A stretch of DNA of 64,000 nt from Thermoleophilia bacterium (GCA_025964555.1 JAOPYQ010000027.1:1-64000); one strand, 5' to 3'; shown: positions 52,330-62,695, counted from the stretch's first letter. Numbers and translations: made by a program. Notes: generated by a model from the letters alone, not told the origin.

Positions 52330-53661
52330 TCAGTCCTGCGTGGTGTCGCTTGTCGCTCGCGGCAGGCGCACGCCGAAGCTGGCGCCGCGCGGCTCGTTCG
52401 GTCGATACCACGCGTGACCGCCGTTGGCTTCGGCAAGGCCCTCGACGATCGAGAGCCCGAGCCCGGTACCGCTCGAGCCGTCGTGGCGCTCCGCTACGGG
52501 AGCGCGCGCGAAGCGATCGAACAGCTGCGGCACGAACTCCGGATCGACGCCGAGCCCGTCGTCGTTGATGACGAGCTCCACCCAGGCACCGTCGATGGTC
52601 GCGGCGATCGTGACCGGCGGCTCGCCATACGCGCGGGCATTGGTGAGGAAGTTGAGCAGGACCTGCTGCACGTGGTCGGGGTCGGCATGCACGCGGATCG
52701 ACTCGTCGCAGTCGAATGACACGTCCATGTCCCCGAGGTCGCGCAGGGTCCGTTCGACGATCGTGCGCAGGCTCACGTCCTGGAGGTGCGCCTGCAGGCG
52801 GCCGCTCTCGATGCGCGAGAGGGTCAGCAGGTCCGCGACGAGCCGCCCGAGGCGCTGGGCCTGCGCGTCGATGACATCCACGAAGGTGCGCTTGTCGGCG
52901 TCGGACAGGTCGTCCCAGCGGTGTTGGAGCGTGCCGGCGAATCCCTCGATGGCGGTCAGCGGCGTGCGCAGCTCGTGCGACGCCATCGCGACGAACCGGC
53001 TCTTGAGGTCGCTCGTCTGCTGGAGCTCGGCATTGAGGTGCTCGAGACGCTCGGCGTGCAGCTCGCGCTCGCGGTCGCGCTCCGCACGCCGCTGCGCGTC
53101 ACGGTCGGCGCTCGCCAGGAGGGCGCGCCGGAGCATGCCGTTGTAGGCGAGGCACGTGAGCAGTCCCATGGTCACGACGAGCCACTGGCCGGCGCGGTCG
53201 AACCGGAGCACGTCGTCGGAGGTGGCCAGCACCAGGCCGTATCCCGCCGACTGCAGCAGCAGGAACGCCGCCGACCACCACGCCGGGCCGATCGAAGCGC
53301 TGATGCCGAGGAGCAGGATGAGGAACACGGCCTGCACGCCACCGAGGTCGCGCATGCCGAACCACGCGAGGGTCAGCACCACGACGGACAACAGGGCGGT
53401 CGCGACGTGCACCGCGCGCTCGCTCACGTCGCGCGAACGGCTCCACATGAGCACGAACGCGCCGCCCAGCAGCAGCGCCACGCCAACGGCGATGTACTGC
53501 CGGTCGTAGGTGTGATCGGGATGGGGGATGACGATCGAGACGATCGTGAGGATCCCCCCGAGGATGGCCACGACGGCGATCGCACGCAGCAGGCGCGGCA
53601 TGTCCAGGCGTCGCGGCATCGCGACGGGTGGGCCGGGTGCTTCTGCGGCGAGATCGTGCAT
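52330..53661 (-). CDS. Membrane sensor histidine kinase
   Basis: The first half of the 443-residue protein has about six membrane helices without a large sensor loop. A coiled coil (about 190-220) leads into the H box A-S-H-E-L-R-T-P-L and the ATPase domain with N box L-L-N-F-L-T-N-A-R, G1 N-D-D-G-L-G-V-D, F box L-F-D-R-F and G2 G-T-G-L-G-L-S-I. All catalytic residues are present. No response regulator lies beside it. The lone receiver gene 8 kb away is a possible partner by inference only. Confidence 0.9.
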   Translation of the reverse strand: MHDLAAEAPGPPVAMPRRLDMPRLLRAIAVVAILGGILTIVSIVIPHPDHTYDRQYIAVGVALLLGGAFVLMWSRSRDVSERAVHVATALLSVVVLTLAWFGMRDLGGVQAVFLILLLGISASIGPAWWSAAFLLLQSAGYGLVLATSDDVLRFDRAGQWLVVTMGLLTCLAYNGMLRRALLASADRDAQRRAERDRERELHAERLEHLNAELQQTSDLKSRFVAMASHELRTPLTAIEGFAGTLQHRWDDLSDADKRTFVDVIDAQAQRLGRLVADLLTLSRIESGRLQAHLQDVSLRTIVERTLRDLGDMDVSFDCDESIRVHADPDHVQQVLLNFLTNARAYGEPPVTIAATIDGAWVELVINDDGLGVDPEFVPQLFDRFARAPVAERHDGSSGTGLGLSIVEGLAEANGGHAWYRPNEPRGASFGVRLPRATSDTTQD

Positions 53662-53727
53662 CGCCGTGGAGCGTACCCGCTCACGGAGGTGGTGAGCGCT
53701 GGCTAGTGAACGCTCACGTGGGCGGCA

Positions 53728-56700
53728 TCACGCACCGGCGGCGGCTGCGGTCACCGGCACGTGCGCACGCTCGGTCGGATGGATGCAGTGCAGGAGCTCG
53801 AGCGCGGCCGGCCAGTCGGCGAGCAGTTCGGCTGCTCGAGCGGACCCGGTTCGCTCGGCGTGCAGCTCGAGCAGGGCGCGCAGTTCGGCGACGTCCGCGC
53901 CATCGGGATCGACCAGCATCCCAGTCGGTGCGAGCCGGCGTTCGAGACGTGCCCGGTCATCCAGCACCCAGAGCGTGCCGCCCGACATGCCGGATGCGAC
54001 GTTGCGCCCCGGAGCGCCGAGCACGACGATCGTGCCGCCGGTCATGTACTCGCACAGGTGGTCGCCCGCACCTTCGATGACGGCCGTACCACCGCTGTTG
54101 CGAACTGCGAACCGCTCTCCGGCAGCGCCGGCCGCGAGCAGCACGCCGGACGTCGCGCCGTAGAGACAGGCGTTGCCGAGCAGGACGTGGTCGCCGGGTG
54201 CTGCGGCACGGATGCTGCCATCGGGGAAGCGCACGTCGATGCTCGCGCCAGCGAGCCCCTTGCCGACGAAGTCGTTCGCCTCGCCGACGAGCTCGAGATG
54301 AAGACCGCGGATGGCGAACGCGCCGAAGCTCTGGCCGGCAGTGCCGTCGAAGCGCAGGTGGACGCGATCGCTCGCGAGCCCGTCGTGCTGGATGCGTTCG
54401 GCGATGTCGCCCGACAGGCGAGCGCCGACGGAGCGGTCCATGTTGGAGATCGGGCTCGACCAGCGGATCGCGTCGCTGCCACCGGCGGTGGCGAGCACCG
54501 CGGGCCACAGCTCGACCGCGATGTGCGCGTCGAGACCTTCCTCGACCCCCGGCACGGCATTGGGCTCGCCGATGTGGCGAATGGGCCAGTCGCCCGGAAC
54601 TTCCGCTCGGGCGAGCAGCGCGGTGAGGTCCACCTCGCCGGCCCCGGCGTCGCTCGCTGGCGCAGGGCGAAGCAGCTCGACGCGACCGATGACGTCTTCG
54701 AGCCGCCGCGCACCGAGCGCCGCAAGCAGCTCGCGCAGCTCCTCCGCGACGAGCAGCAGGAACGCACCGACTTGGTCTGCGCGCCCGGGGAACAGCTCGC
54801 GCAGGTCGGCGCGCTGCGTGGCGATTCCGACCGGGCACTGGTCGTTGTGGCACGTGCGCGCCATCTTGCAGCCCTCCGCCACGAGCGCGGCGGTGCCGAA
54901 CGAGAACTCGTCGGCGCCGAGCAGCGCCGCGACGAGCACGTCGCGCCCCGTGCGCAGGCCACCATCCGCGCGCAGTCGCACACGGCCGCGAAGGCGATTG
55001 GCGACGAGCACCTGCTGCGTCTCGGCGAGGCCCCACTCCCATGGCATCCCGGCGTACTTGATCGACCCCAACGGGGAGGCACCCGTGCCGCCCGACGCCC
55101 CGCTCACGACGATCACGTCGGCGCGCGCCTTCGCCACGCCGGCGGCGATCGTGCCGACACCCGCTTGACTGACGAGCTTCACGCTCGACCGAGCGCGGGG
55201 GTTGACGCATGCGAGGTCATGGATGAGCTGGGCGAGGTCCTCGATGGAGTAGATATCGTGATGCGGCGGCGGCGAGATGAGTGACACGCCGGGCTGCGTG
55301 TGGCGGATGCGTGCGATCTCCTCGGTGACCTTGTGGCCCGGCAGGTGACCGCCCTCGCCCGGCTTGGAGCCCTGCGCGATCTTGACCTGCAGCTCCCGCG
55401 CCGAGCGCAGGTAGGCGGGCGTGACGCCGAAGCGACCCGATGCCACCTGCTTGATCGCGCTGTTGCGGTCGGAGTTGAACCGATGGAACGCCTCGCCGCC
55501 CTCGCCCGAGTTCGACCAGGACCCCACCAGGTGTGCTGCCTGAGCGAGCGTCTCGTGGGCCTCAGAGCCGAGGGAGCCGTGCGACATCGCGCCCGTCGAG
55601 AAGCGGCGCACGATGTCGCGCGCAGATTCCACCTCGTCGAGCGGAACCGGGTGCGATCCGACTGCCGGCGTGACCTCGAGCAGGTCGCGCAGGTCGATCG
55701 CCGGGCCATCGCGCACGAGCGACGCGTACTGGCGATAGCGCAGGTGCGCTTCCTCGAACCCAGTGACGAGGGGATCGTCCACCGCCAGCGCGTGGTGGAG
55801 TGCCGCGACCACGTCGGGTGCGAACCCGTGCAGCTCGCCGCCTCGCTTGAACTTGTAGAAGCCGGGACTCGGCAGGGGCGTCGCGCCCGACGCGTCGGCC
55901 GCCACGTGCATCGCTGCATGCGCCGCGCGCGCGGCGAGCTGATCGGCCACCCATGCGAAGCCGATGCTGCCGGGGCGCTGCTGCGTGTCGCCCAGGTGGC
56001 GTGCGAGCTCCGGCGCGAGACCGACCGCCTCGAACACGTGTGCGCCACGGTAGCCGTCGATCGTCGAGATGCCCATGCGGCTCATCGCGGTCTTGAGGCC
56101 ACCCTCGAGTGCGCGCACGAGCCGCTCCTGCGCGGCGACCCCGTCCACGTCGAGTCGAGCGCGCGGCCCCTCGGCCAGGTCGTGCGCCGTCGCGAGCGCG
56201 AGCCACGGACAGACCGCGTCCACGCCGTGTCCGAGCAGCGCGGCGACGTGGTGCGGCTCCCGCGGCTCGCCGGAGTCGACCACGAGCCCGACGTGCGTTC
56301 GCACGCCCGCGTCGACGAGGTGTGCATGGACGGCAGCGCCTGCAAGCAGCGCCGGCAGGGCGGGTGTCGCGGGCGAGGCCTGGCGATCGCTCAGGACCAG
56401 TACGTCAGCGCCAGCGTTGACCGCGTCGCGTGCCGATCGACACAGCGCGTCGAGCGCGGCATCGATGTCGTCGGCGTGGGGCGTGGCGCTGGGAACGGTC
56501 ATCGCCAGGTCGACGACGAACACGTCGTGGATGACGGCAACCTTGCGGAGACGATCGAGTCCCGAGTCGGTGAGCAGGGGCGAGCGCAGGCGCAGCGACA
56601 CGCGCGAGCTGCCCCGCCGGTCGAGCAGGCGGGCTCGAGGTCCGACGAGGGTGTCGAGCGACATCGTTGCTCGCTCGCGCAGTGGATCGATCGCCGGGTT

Positions 56701-58335
56701 GGTGACCTCCGCGAACGCCTGGCGCACGAATGCGAACAGTGGTCGCGGCTGGGTCGCGAGCACGGCGAGTGGCGTGTCGTCACCCATCGAGCCGACCGGC
56801 GGCACGCCGCCCTGCACCATCGGGCGAAGCACGGCGGTGAGTTCCTCGCGGGTGTAGCCATGGAGCGCGTGGGCGGCCGTGATGGGCGGGGAGTTCTCGA
56901 AGGCGGCGGCGAGCGATTCGGCTCGGCTCGAGTCCGCGACGTCCGCCTGCTGGGCCGCGACGAGCACGCCCCATGGCTCCGCAGCGGCGAGGCGGTCGAG
57001 CACCTCGTCGCCAGCGCAGACCGACTGGTCGGAGGTGTCGACCACGAGCATCTGGCCCGGACCGAGTCGTCCGGAGAACGTGATGCGCTCGGGATCAACG
57101 GGAACGGCGCCCGTTTCCGATGCACACGCGACGAGTCCGTCGTCGGTGCGCAGCCACCGAGCAGGCCGCAGGCCGTTGCGGTCGAGGCAGCACCCCACGA
57201 GCGTGCCGTCGGTGAACGCCACCGCGGCAGGTCCGTCCCATGGCTCGGAGCTCGCCGAGAGGGCGCGCAGCAGGTCGCGTGCGGTGACGTCGACGTCCTG
57301 CTCGTGATCCCACGCCGGCGGGAGCAGCATGGTCAGGGTTTCCGGGAGCGGTCGGCCACCGTGGACGAGCAGCTGCACCGCGTCGTCGAGCATGGCGGAG
57401 TCCGAGCCGTCATCGTCGACGACCGGAGCGAGCCAGCTGCCGTCGTCGCCGACGCCGGTCCGGTCTGCGGGCCAGCCAAGGTCGGTGCCACGAGCGCGCA
57501 TCCACGCCACGTTGCCGCGCACCGTGTTGATCTCGCCGTTGTGCGCGATGAAGCGGCACGGCTGCGCGCGTTCCCAGGCGGGGAACGTGTTCGTGCTGTA
57601 GCGCTGGTGGAAGACCGCGATCGCGGACTCCACGCGCGGATCGGACAGGTCCGGGAACGCGCGCCGCATCTGGGTGCCGACGACGAGGCCCTTGTAGACC
57701 ATGGTCTGGGCGGACAGCGACGCGACGTAGGGCATCGGCTCGCCGGTGCGGCCGCGGCGAACCAGTTCGCGGCTCAGTCGGTACAGCAGCGCCTCGCTCG
57801 ACTTGCCCGACACGCCTGCAGGGAGCGCCACGACGACCTGCTCGAGGACGGGCAGTGTCTGGCGCGCGGCGGATCCGAGCGCGGATTCGTCGACGGGCAC
57901 GGGGCGCCATCCCACCACGTCGATGCCGAGGCGAGCTGCCTCCTCGACGACTGCCTGGCGAGCGAACGTCCGCTGCTCGGCGTCGCGATCGAGGAAGCAC
58001 ATGCCGGCGGCCGCGCGCCCCGCATCGAGCATGTCGCGGCAACCGGGGACCTCGTCGGCAAGCAGCCCCCATGGCACCTGGAGCAGGATCCCTGCGCCGT
58101 CGCCGGTGGGCTCGCCATCGAGGTCGCCCGCATCCACCGCCCCGCGATGCGCGATCCGTTCGATCGCATCGAGCGCGAGGTCGACGACCCGGCGCGAACG
58201 TCGACCATTGGTCTCCGCGACGAACCCGGTGCCGCACGCGTCGCGTTCGCGACCCGTCCAGAGGGTGCCGCGAAGCGAGCGGGGAGATGTCAGTCGTGCG
58301 TCCATGAACTGTGTCAGTTCCCCGTCGACTGACAT
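53728..58335 (-). CDS. gltB: Glutamate synthase large subunit
   Basis: At about 1535 residues this is a full-length large subunit. It has the N-terminal glutaminase with nucleophile Cys34 (in D-A-C-G-T-G-F, exposed after propeptide removal), H-Q-R-Y-S-T-N-T-F-P and H-N-G-E-I-N-T. A central domain and the FMN/2-oxoglutarate barrel follow (S-G-A-S-G-G-T-G-A-S-P). The 3Fe-4S ligands are spaced C-x5-C-x4-C in G-C-K-M-A-R-T-C-H-N-D-Q-C, and a GXGXG beta-helix ends the protein. It makes two glutamates from glutamine and 2-oxoglutarate. No gltD gene is near. Start may be 58335 or 58305. Confidence 0.95.
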   Translation of the reverse strand: MSVDGELTQFMDARLTSPRSLRGTLWTGRERDACGTGFVAETNGRRSRRVVDLALDAIERIAHRGAVDAGDLDGEPTGDGAGILLQVPWGLLADEVPGCRDMLDAGRAAAGMCFLDRDAEQRTFARQAVVEEAARLGIDVVGWRPVPVDESALGSAARQTLPVLEQVVVALPAGVSGKSSEALLYRLSRELVRRGRTGEPMPYVASLSAQTMVYKGLVVGTQMRRAFPDLSDPRVESAIAVFHQRYSTNTFPAWERAQPCRFIAHNGEINTVRGNVAWMRARGTDLGWPADRTGVGDDGSWLAPVVDDDGSDSAMLDDAVQLLVHGGRPLPETLTMLLPPAWDHEQDVDVTARDLLRALSASSEPWDGPAAVAFTDGTLVGCCLDRNGLRPARWLRTDDGLVACASETGAVPVDPERITFSGRLGPGQMLVVDTSDQSVCAGDEVLDRLAAAEPWGVLVAAQQADVADSSRAESLAAAFENSPPITAAHALHGYTREELTAVLRPMVQGGVPPVGSMGDDTPLAVLATQPRPLFAFVRQAFAEVTNPAIDPLRERATMSLDTLVGPRARLLDRRGSSRVSLRLRSPLLTDSGLDRLRKVAVIHDVFVVDLAMTVPSATPHADDIDAALDALCRSARDAVNAGADVLVLSDRQASPATPALPALLAGAAVHAHLVDAGVRTHVGLVVDSGEPREPHHVAALLGHGVDAVCPWLALATAHDLAEGPRARLDVDGVAAQERLVRALEGGLKTAMSRMGISTIDGYRGAHVFEAVGLAPELARHLGDTQQRPGSIGFAWVADQLAARAAHAAMHVAADASGATPLPSPGFYKFKRGGELHGFAPDVVAALHHALAVDDPLVTGFEEAHLRYRQYASLVRDGPAIDLRDLLEVTPAVGSHPVPLDEVESARDIVRRFSTGAMSHGSLGSEAHETLAQAAHLVGSWSNSGEGGEAFHRFNSDRNSAIKQVASGRFGVTPAYLRSARELQVKIAQGSKPGEGGHLPGHKVTEEIARIRHTQPGVSLISPPPHHDIYSIEDLAQLIHDLACVNPRARSSVKLVSQAGVGTIAAGVAKARADVIVVSGASGGTGASPLGSIKYAGMPWEWGLAETQQVLVANRLRGRVRLRADGGLRTGRDVLVAALLGADEFSFGTAALVAEGCKMARTCHNDQCPVGIATQRADLRELFPGRADQVGAFLLLVAEELRELLAALGARRLEDVIGRVELLRPAPASDAGAGEVDLTALLARAEVPGDWPIRHIGEPNAVPGVEEGLDAHIAVELWPAVLATAGGSDAIRWSSPISNMDRSVGARLSGDIAERIQHDGLASDRVHLRFDGTAGQSFGAFAIRGLHLELVGEANDFVGKGLAGASIDVRFPDGSIRAAAPGDHVLLGNACLYGATSGVLLAAGAAGERFAVRNSGGTAVIEGAGDHLCEYMTGGTIVVLGAPGRNVASGMSGGTLWVLDDRARLERRLAPTGMLVDPDGADVAELRALLELHAERTGSARAAELLADWPAALELLHCIHPTERAHVPVTAAAAGA

Positions 58336-58529
58336 CCGAAAACGAGGCGGATGCGGCCAGAGTCCGCAGCACCTGCAGAAGTCTCGTGTCTCGGGATGGT
58401 CGGAATTGCAATGTATCGAGGGTGCGACGGTCACCCTTCAGTCGTCGAACCTCCCGTCCGATGACGTCCACGACCGCTATTTCACCGGCCGGGACCCGAC
58501 GGCCGCTGCACCACCCAAGGAGAGAGAAC

Positions 58530-60233
58530 GTGCTCGTACGCGCCGGCAATGATGGTGAATGGCTCCAGCTGACCCCGGTTGACGGGATGCCCAGCGGCGG
58601 CCTGCGCTCGCTCTGTGGCGCCGATGCGGCCAATCTCCTGGAGCTCGACTCACCGCTTCCGGTCGCAGCGTATGGCCCGTGGCCGGCCGGCAGCCTGTCC
58701 GGCGTCGATGCCGTCTGCCTCACCGAGACCGGTGATATCGAGCTGCTCGTCGGAACTTGGGGCGAGGAGCCTCGCGACACGCTGTGGCGCTTGCTCGACG
58801 TGGCCGGCACGCTGCGTGGCACGTCGCTGGAGGTATTCGCCTCGCACCTGACGGAGCTGGCCGGCGAGACCTCGGTGACCCGCTGGCTGCACCAGCGCGT
58901 GGGCGGCGACGCCACCCAGCTCGAGGCGCGCCTTCGCGAGGTGCTCGAGACGGGCGACTTCGGATTCGTGCTCGTGACCTCCAACGGCGCCGGCGACCTC
59001 GCGCAGCCGCTGCAGTTCGTGCAGCAGGGATCGACCCGCATTCGCGTGTTCGAGGTCGAAGTGCTTCGCGCAGGTGACGTGCAGGCCATCGAGGGCATCG
59101 AAGTGCCGCTCGCCGGAACTGGTGCGGCCGCGCCTGCGACATCCGAAGCCAGGGCCGCCGTCGAGTCCGCCTGGCAGACACCGACCCTCACGGTCGTTCC
59201 CGAACCCACGCCGGAGCCGATGGTCGAGCCCCGGTCCTTCGAGCGCGACCCGGAGGCCTTCGGCGCCGAGACCTCGACGACCACCTACGTGCCGCGCGAC
59301 GCTGCACCGGGGGCTGCCTCCGTCGAAGCCGAGTCGTCGCCCGCGCCGTTCCACGTGGCGGAGGTCGCCCCGGAAGTCGAGCCGGAAGTCGAGCCGCAGA
59401 CGTTCTTCGAGGAGCCGGAGGCCGACGAGCTTCCTGCCGCCCCGGAGGATCCGTCCGACGTGGATGCCTACTTCCGCGCGGTCGACCGGCTCGACCATCG
59501 CACCTCGGCACACCTGCGCTGGCTGCACGACGCGCTCCTTCGCCTCGTCGACGAGGCCGAGTACACGACCGATGGGGATCGCCAGTTCCTGACCGGCTGG
59601 ATGCACGGCACCGAACGACTGCCGCTGTTCCTGATCGACAGCCGCGGACTGCTGCAGCTCGTGATCGCGTCGCTGCCCGAGCACGAGCAGCGCGAGTACG
59701 CCGACGAGATCGCCGGCATGCTTCCCGAGACCTCAGGCAGCATGCTGCTCAAGGCTGGTTACGCCGACGTGGACGTTCCCGCGCACCTGGATGACCAGAC
59801 GCTCCTCGAGTACCTGGTCGACAACCTCGTCGAAGCACTCCCGGGAGGTCGCGAGGCATTCGGCACCCACACGCCGGTCGACGTTCCCGAGCAGTCGGAA
59901 TCCGTCGAAACCGCCGAGCACGTCGACGGCACCGAAGCGACCACGCCGCTCGTCGAGCACTCGCAGGAGGAGCACGAGCCCGAGGCACACGTTGACGAGG
60001 ACTCCGCCGAGCACTCGAGCGGCGACGACTTCTTCGCCGGCGTGTCCGGAAGCCATGACGCGTCGGACGTCGAGACGGCCGTCGCTGGCCTCGGTGGCCA
60101 GAAGGAAGCCCCGGTCGCCGAAGCGGACGACGCGCCCACTGCGGACGTCGACACGACCCCGGAGCGCGAGTGGGCCGAGCCCGCGAATCCCAAGTCGGGT
60201 TCGCGATGGCTGCGCCGCCGCGGCGCGGCCTGA
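58530..60233 (+). CDS. Large acidic hypothetical protein
   Basis: The 567-residue protein starts at a GTG behind AAGGAG. An N-terminal folded region (about 1-190) is followed by a long acidic, Pro/Glu-rich linker with P-E-V-E-P-E-V-E-P. A helical region then follows at about 310-440 (L-D-H-R-T-S-A-H-L-R-W-L-H), and a second acidic tail ends in a basic R-W-L-R-R-R-G-A-A. The C-terminal basic patch may contact membrane or nucleic acid. I recognise no family. Confidence 0.78.
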   Translation: MLVRAGNDGEWLQLTPVDGMPSGGLRSLCGADAANLLELDSPLPVAAYGPWPAGSLSGVDAVCLTETGDIELLVGTWGEEPRDTLWRLLDVAGTLRGTSLEVFASHLTELAGETSVTRWLHQRVGGDATQLEARLREVLETGDFGFVLVTSNGAGDLAQPLQFVQQGSTRIRVFEVEVLRAGDVQAIEGIEVPLAGTGAAAPATSEARAAVESAWQTPTLTVVPEPTPEPMVEPRSFERDPEAFGAETSTTTYVPRDAAPGAASVEAESSPAPFHVAEVAPEVEPEVEPQTFFEEPEADELPAAPEDPSDVDAYFRAVDRLDHRTSAHLRWLHDALLRLVDEAEYTTDGDRQFLTGWMHGTERLPLFLIDSRGLLQLVIASLPEHEQREYADEIAGMLPETSGSMLLKAGYADVDVPAHLDDQTLLEYLVDNLVEALPGGREAFGTHTPVDVPEQSESVETAEHVDGTEATTPLVEHSQEEHEPEAHVDEDSAEHSSGDDFFAGVSGSHDASDVETAVAGLGGQKEAPVAEADDAPTADVDTTPEREWAEPANPKSGSRWLRRRGAA

Positions 60234-60242
60234 CCCACTCGG

Positions 60243-61373
60243 TCACGCAGCTGCGAGCTGCTCCTCGATGACCTGGTCGGCGACGCGAGCGATGGTCTGC
60301 GCGCTGCGATCCTCGAGCAGCCGCAGCGTCGCGGCTTCGACGACGCTCTGCACGTCGACGTCGTCGAGGTCGTCGAGACGCAGCAGTCGCTCGATGCCCG
60401 GCTGGATCGTGCGCCCGTCGCGGTAGCGATCGATGACGCGCGGATCCACGTAGGAGGAGCGGCACACGGCCGGCGTGTTGCCGAGGAACGACGAGGTCTC
60501 GCGAATCGCCGTCGCGACCTCGCGCTCGAGCGCGCGTCGCGACGCCCGAGGCTCTCGACCACGTGCGCGAGCATCCGCCTCCTGCGACGCCAGCGCGACC
60601 GCGCACAGCACGGTCCCGTGCCACGTTCGAAAATCCTTCGCCGAGCACGCGATGCCGGTTCGCTCGCGCAGGAACACGTTCACGTCCTCCGGCACGAGCG
60701 GGGTCCACGGCCCGCGAGGCGACGACCGCCAGGCAAGGAGCGCCTCGGGCCCGCCGCGTCGTCGATGCAGCACCCGCACCACGGCGAACGAATCGGTGTC
60801 GACGACCCGGCGCTGCATGCGAATGCCGTGCTTGGCAGGAAAGTCGAACGTGATCGCATCAGGCGGCTCGAACGCAACGTGCGTGCGCCGCAACGTCAAC
60901 AGTCCATGCGAGCCGTGCTCGGCCGCGTACTGCTCCGAGCCCACCCGGAAATATGCCCGGTCGAGCAGCCGCACCGCCAGCGCAAGCACCCGCTCACGCG
61001 TGGGGAACCCCGCATCCGGAGCATCGGGGGACAGCAGCTCGCGCACGTGCTCGCGAATCTCCGGCAACGCCTTCGCGAAGTCGAGCATGCGCGTGTACTT
61101 CTCGCGGGAGCGCAGCTCGGCCCAGCGGGGGTGGTACAGGTACTGGCGACGACCTGCGTCGTCGGTGCCGACGGCCTGCAGATGCCCGTTGTCGTACGGG
61201 CAGATCCAGACGTCGCGCCAGGCCGGCGGGATCGCCAGCGCGGAGATGCGTTCGAGGGTCGCCGCGTCGCTGACCGTCGAGCCCGAGGAGTCCAGGTACG
61301 AGAAGCCGCGACCACGTCGGCGGCGCAGGATGCCCGCGCGGGATGGATCGGATCGACGGAGTCGGGTCGGCAT
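60243..61373 (-). CDS. DNA topoisomerase IB
   Basis: The 376-residue protein has the poxvirus-like type IB signature. It begins with G-F-S-Y-L-D and I-P-P-A-W-R-D-V-W-I-C, continues with the catalytic-site region around K-D-F-R-T-W-H-G-T, and has the nucleophile Tyr308 in C-R-S-S-Y-V-D-P. Length fits bacterial members. It relaxes supercoils through a 3'-phosphotyrosine link. Bacterial type IB enzymes are scattered and often acquired. The gene is isolated. Confidence 0.93.
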   Translation of the reverse strand: MPTRLRRSDPSRAGILRRRRGRGFSYLDSSGSTVSDAATLERISALAIPPAWRDVWICPYDNGHLQAVGTDDAGRRQYLYHPRWAELRSREKYTRMLDFAKALPEIREHVRELLSPDAPDAGFPTRERVLALAVRLLDRAYFRVGSEQYAAEHGSHGLLTLRRTHVAFEPPDAITFDFPAKHGIRMQRRVVDTDSFAVVRVLHRRRGGPEALLAWRSSPRGPWTPLVPEDVNVFLRERTGIACSAKDFRTWHGTVLCAVALASQEADARARGREPRASRRALEREVATAIRETSSFLGNTPAVCRSSYVDPRVIDRYRDGRTIQPGIERLLRLDDLDDVDVQSVVEAATLRLLEDRSAQTIARVADQVIEEQLAAA

Positions 61374-61425
61374 GCCCGAATGGATTCCCCGTCCCGCGAC
61401 CGTTAGTACGCCTTCGCGCAGCGGC

Positions 61426-62154
61426 TCAGCCGAGGCGTCGCGTGGCGCGCACGTCGATGACGTTGACGCGCTCGCACCCCGTGGTCACGTCCTCGACGCG
61501 ACCGCGTCGGGCGACCACCCACGCGACATCGTTGCCCGCGCCGCAGTGCAGGCGGTCGCGTTCGCCGTCCAGGTTCGTGGCACGAAGCTGATCGTCGCCT
61601 GCAGCGCCGATGAGCACGTCGCGCCCCGGACCTGCGAACAGGATGTCGTTGCCGCCGGCGCCATGCAGCACGTCGTTGCCGGTCGCGCCGCTCAGGATGT
61701 CGTTGCCGGCGCCGGCGAGCACGACGTCGTCGCCGGCCCGGCCGTTGATGCGGTCAGCTGCTGCGCTGCCGACGAGCGTCTCGTCCGCGCGCGATCCGCG
61801 TGGCCCCTGCTCGGTGCGGTCCCCAGCGACGGTATCGCCGGCTCGCGACTCCGAAGGTTCGGAGTCCGCACCCGCGGTCGCAGTCACGACGACGATGAGC
61901 AGGAGCGTCGCCACACCAGCGCCTCCGACTGCCCGACGCGTGCGCTGCGGAAGCTGTGCGAACTGCTCGCCGGCGCGCAGTGCATGGAAGTGCGCGAAGT
62001 CCCGGCACGCGAGCGCGGCGCGTCGCAGCGACGCCGCGGCAGGCAGCCGACGCCGGCGCGATCGGGGTTCTGCCACGCGCAGGGATGCCTCGCGGCGCCC
62101 TTCGCTTCGCGCGGCTCGCTGCAGTGAGTGGATGGTGTCAGTGCGGTCCGACAT
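61426..62154 (-). CDS. Single-pass membrane protein with RTX calcium-binding repeats
   Basis: A basic cytoplasmic part of about 75 residues is followed by one membrane helix (about 76-96). The outside part then has nonapeptide RTX repeats such as G-R-A-G-D-D-V-V-L, G-A-G-N-D-I-L-S, G-A-G-G-N-D-I-L-F and G-A-A-G-D-D-Q-L-R. These bind calcium and form a parallel beta-roll. The C-terminus has a Cys pair. A type I secretion system is not visible, and the membrane helix suggests anchoring instead. Confidence 0.85.
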   Translation of the reverse strand: MSDRTDTIHSLQRAARSEGRREASLRVAEPRSRRRRLPAAASLRRAALACRDFAHFHALRAGEQFAQLPQRTRRAVGGAGVATLLLIVVVTATAGADSEPSESRAGDTVAGDRTEQGPRGSRADETLVGSAAADRINGRAGDDVVLAGAGNDILSGATGNDVLHGAGGNDILFAGPGRDVLIGAAGDDQLRATNLDGERDRLHCGAGNDVAWVVARRGRVEDVTTGCERVNVIDVRATRRLG

Positions 62155-62224
62155 ACCCGCACTGACAGCAGCAGCCCGACGGACATGCGCGGTCGGGGGA
62201 ATGTTTTACACACCGCTCCGGTGA

Positions 62225-62614
62225 TCAGACGGTCGGCGCGTCCTGCGCACCGGACTCGTCGGGGGCATCCACCTCGAGCCCGGCCTCCTGCCAGGCCCGC
62301 ATGCCTCCGTGGACCGCGACCGCATCGAAACCGTGGCTGGCGAGGAAATCCGCTGCGCGCCCGCACTTGCCGCCCGTGTTGCACACGAACACGATCGGCT
62401 CGTCCGGCGACAGGCCCTGTTCGAGCAGCACGTCGAGGTTGCCGTCCGCGAGGTCGGCATTGACGTCGAGGAGCTCGCTGCCGGGGATCGTCGGCGATGC
62501 CGCGCGGTTGTCGCGAGAGCGGACGTCCAGCACGCGCACGCGCGGATCGCTCGCGCGGCGATCGTCCACCTGCTGCGGTGTCTGTCGAGCCGCGTGTTGG
62601 GGGGTATCCGTCAT
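62225..62614 (-). CDS. Rhodanese-like sulfurtransferase domain protein
   Basis: The 129-residue protein is a single rhodanese domain. It has V-R-V-L-D-V-R-S-R, I-P-G-S-E-L-L-D-V and the active-site loop F-V-C-N-T-G-G-K-C-G with the catalytic Cys, followed by F-L-A-S-H-G-F-D-A-V and V-H-G-G-M-R-A-W. No signal peptide. It likely transfers sulfane sulfur, but the acceptor is unknown. The frame runs open for 400 codons further upstream, but that part is the shadow of the divergent gene. Confidence 0.92.
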   Translation of the reverse strand: MTDTPQHAARQTPQQVDDRRASDPRVRVLDVRSRDNRAASPTIPGSELLDVNADLADGNLDVLLEQGLSPDEPIVFVCNTGGKCGRAADFLASHGFDAVAVHGGMRAWQEAGLEVDAPDESGAQDAPTV

Positions 62615-62695
62615 GTCCTGGTGCCTCCGATGAAACCGTCCGCGCGTCCCGCACGACATCCCGGCAGGGGATCTTCCGGGGGGAAGCTGAACGCA

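Noticed and set aside
55300-58332. A 1010-residue plus-strand gene
   Set aside because: It is antisense to gltB, whose catalytic motifs are all intact.
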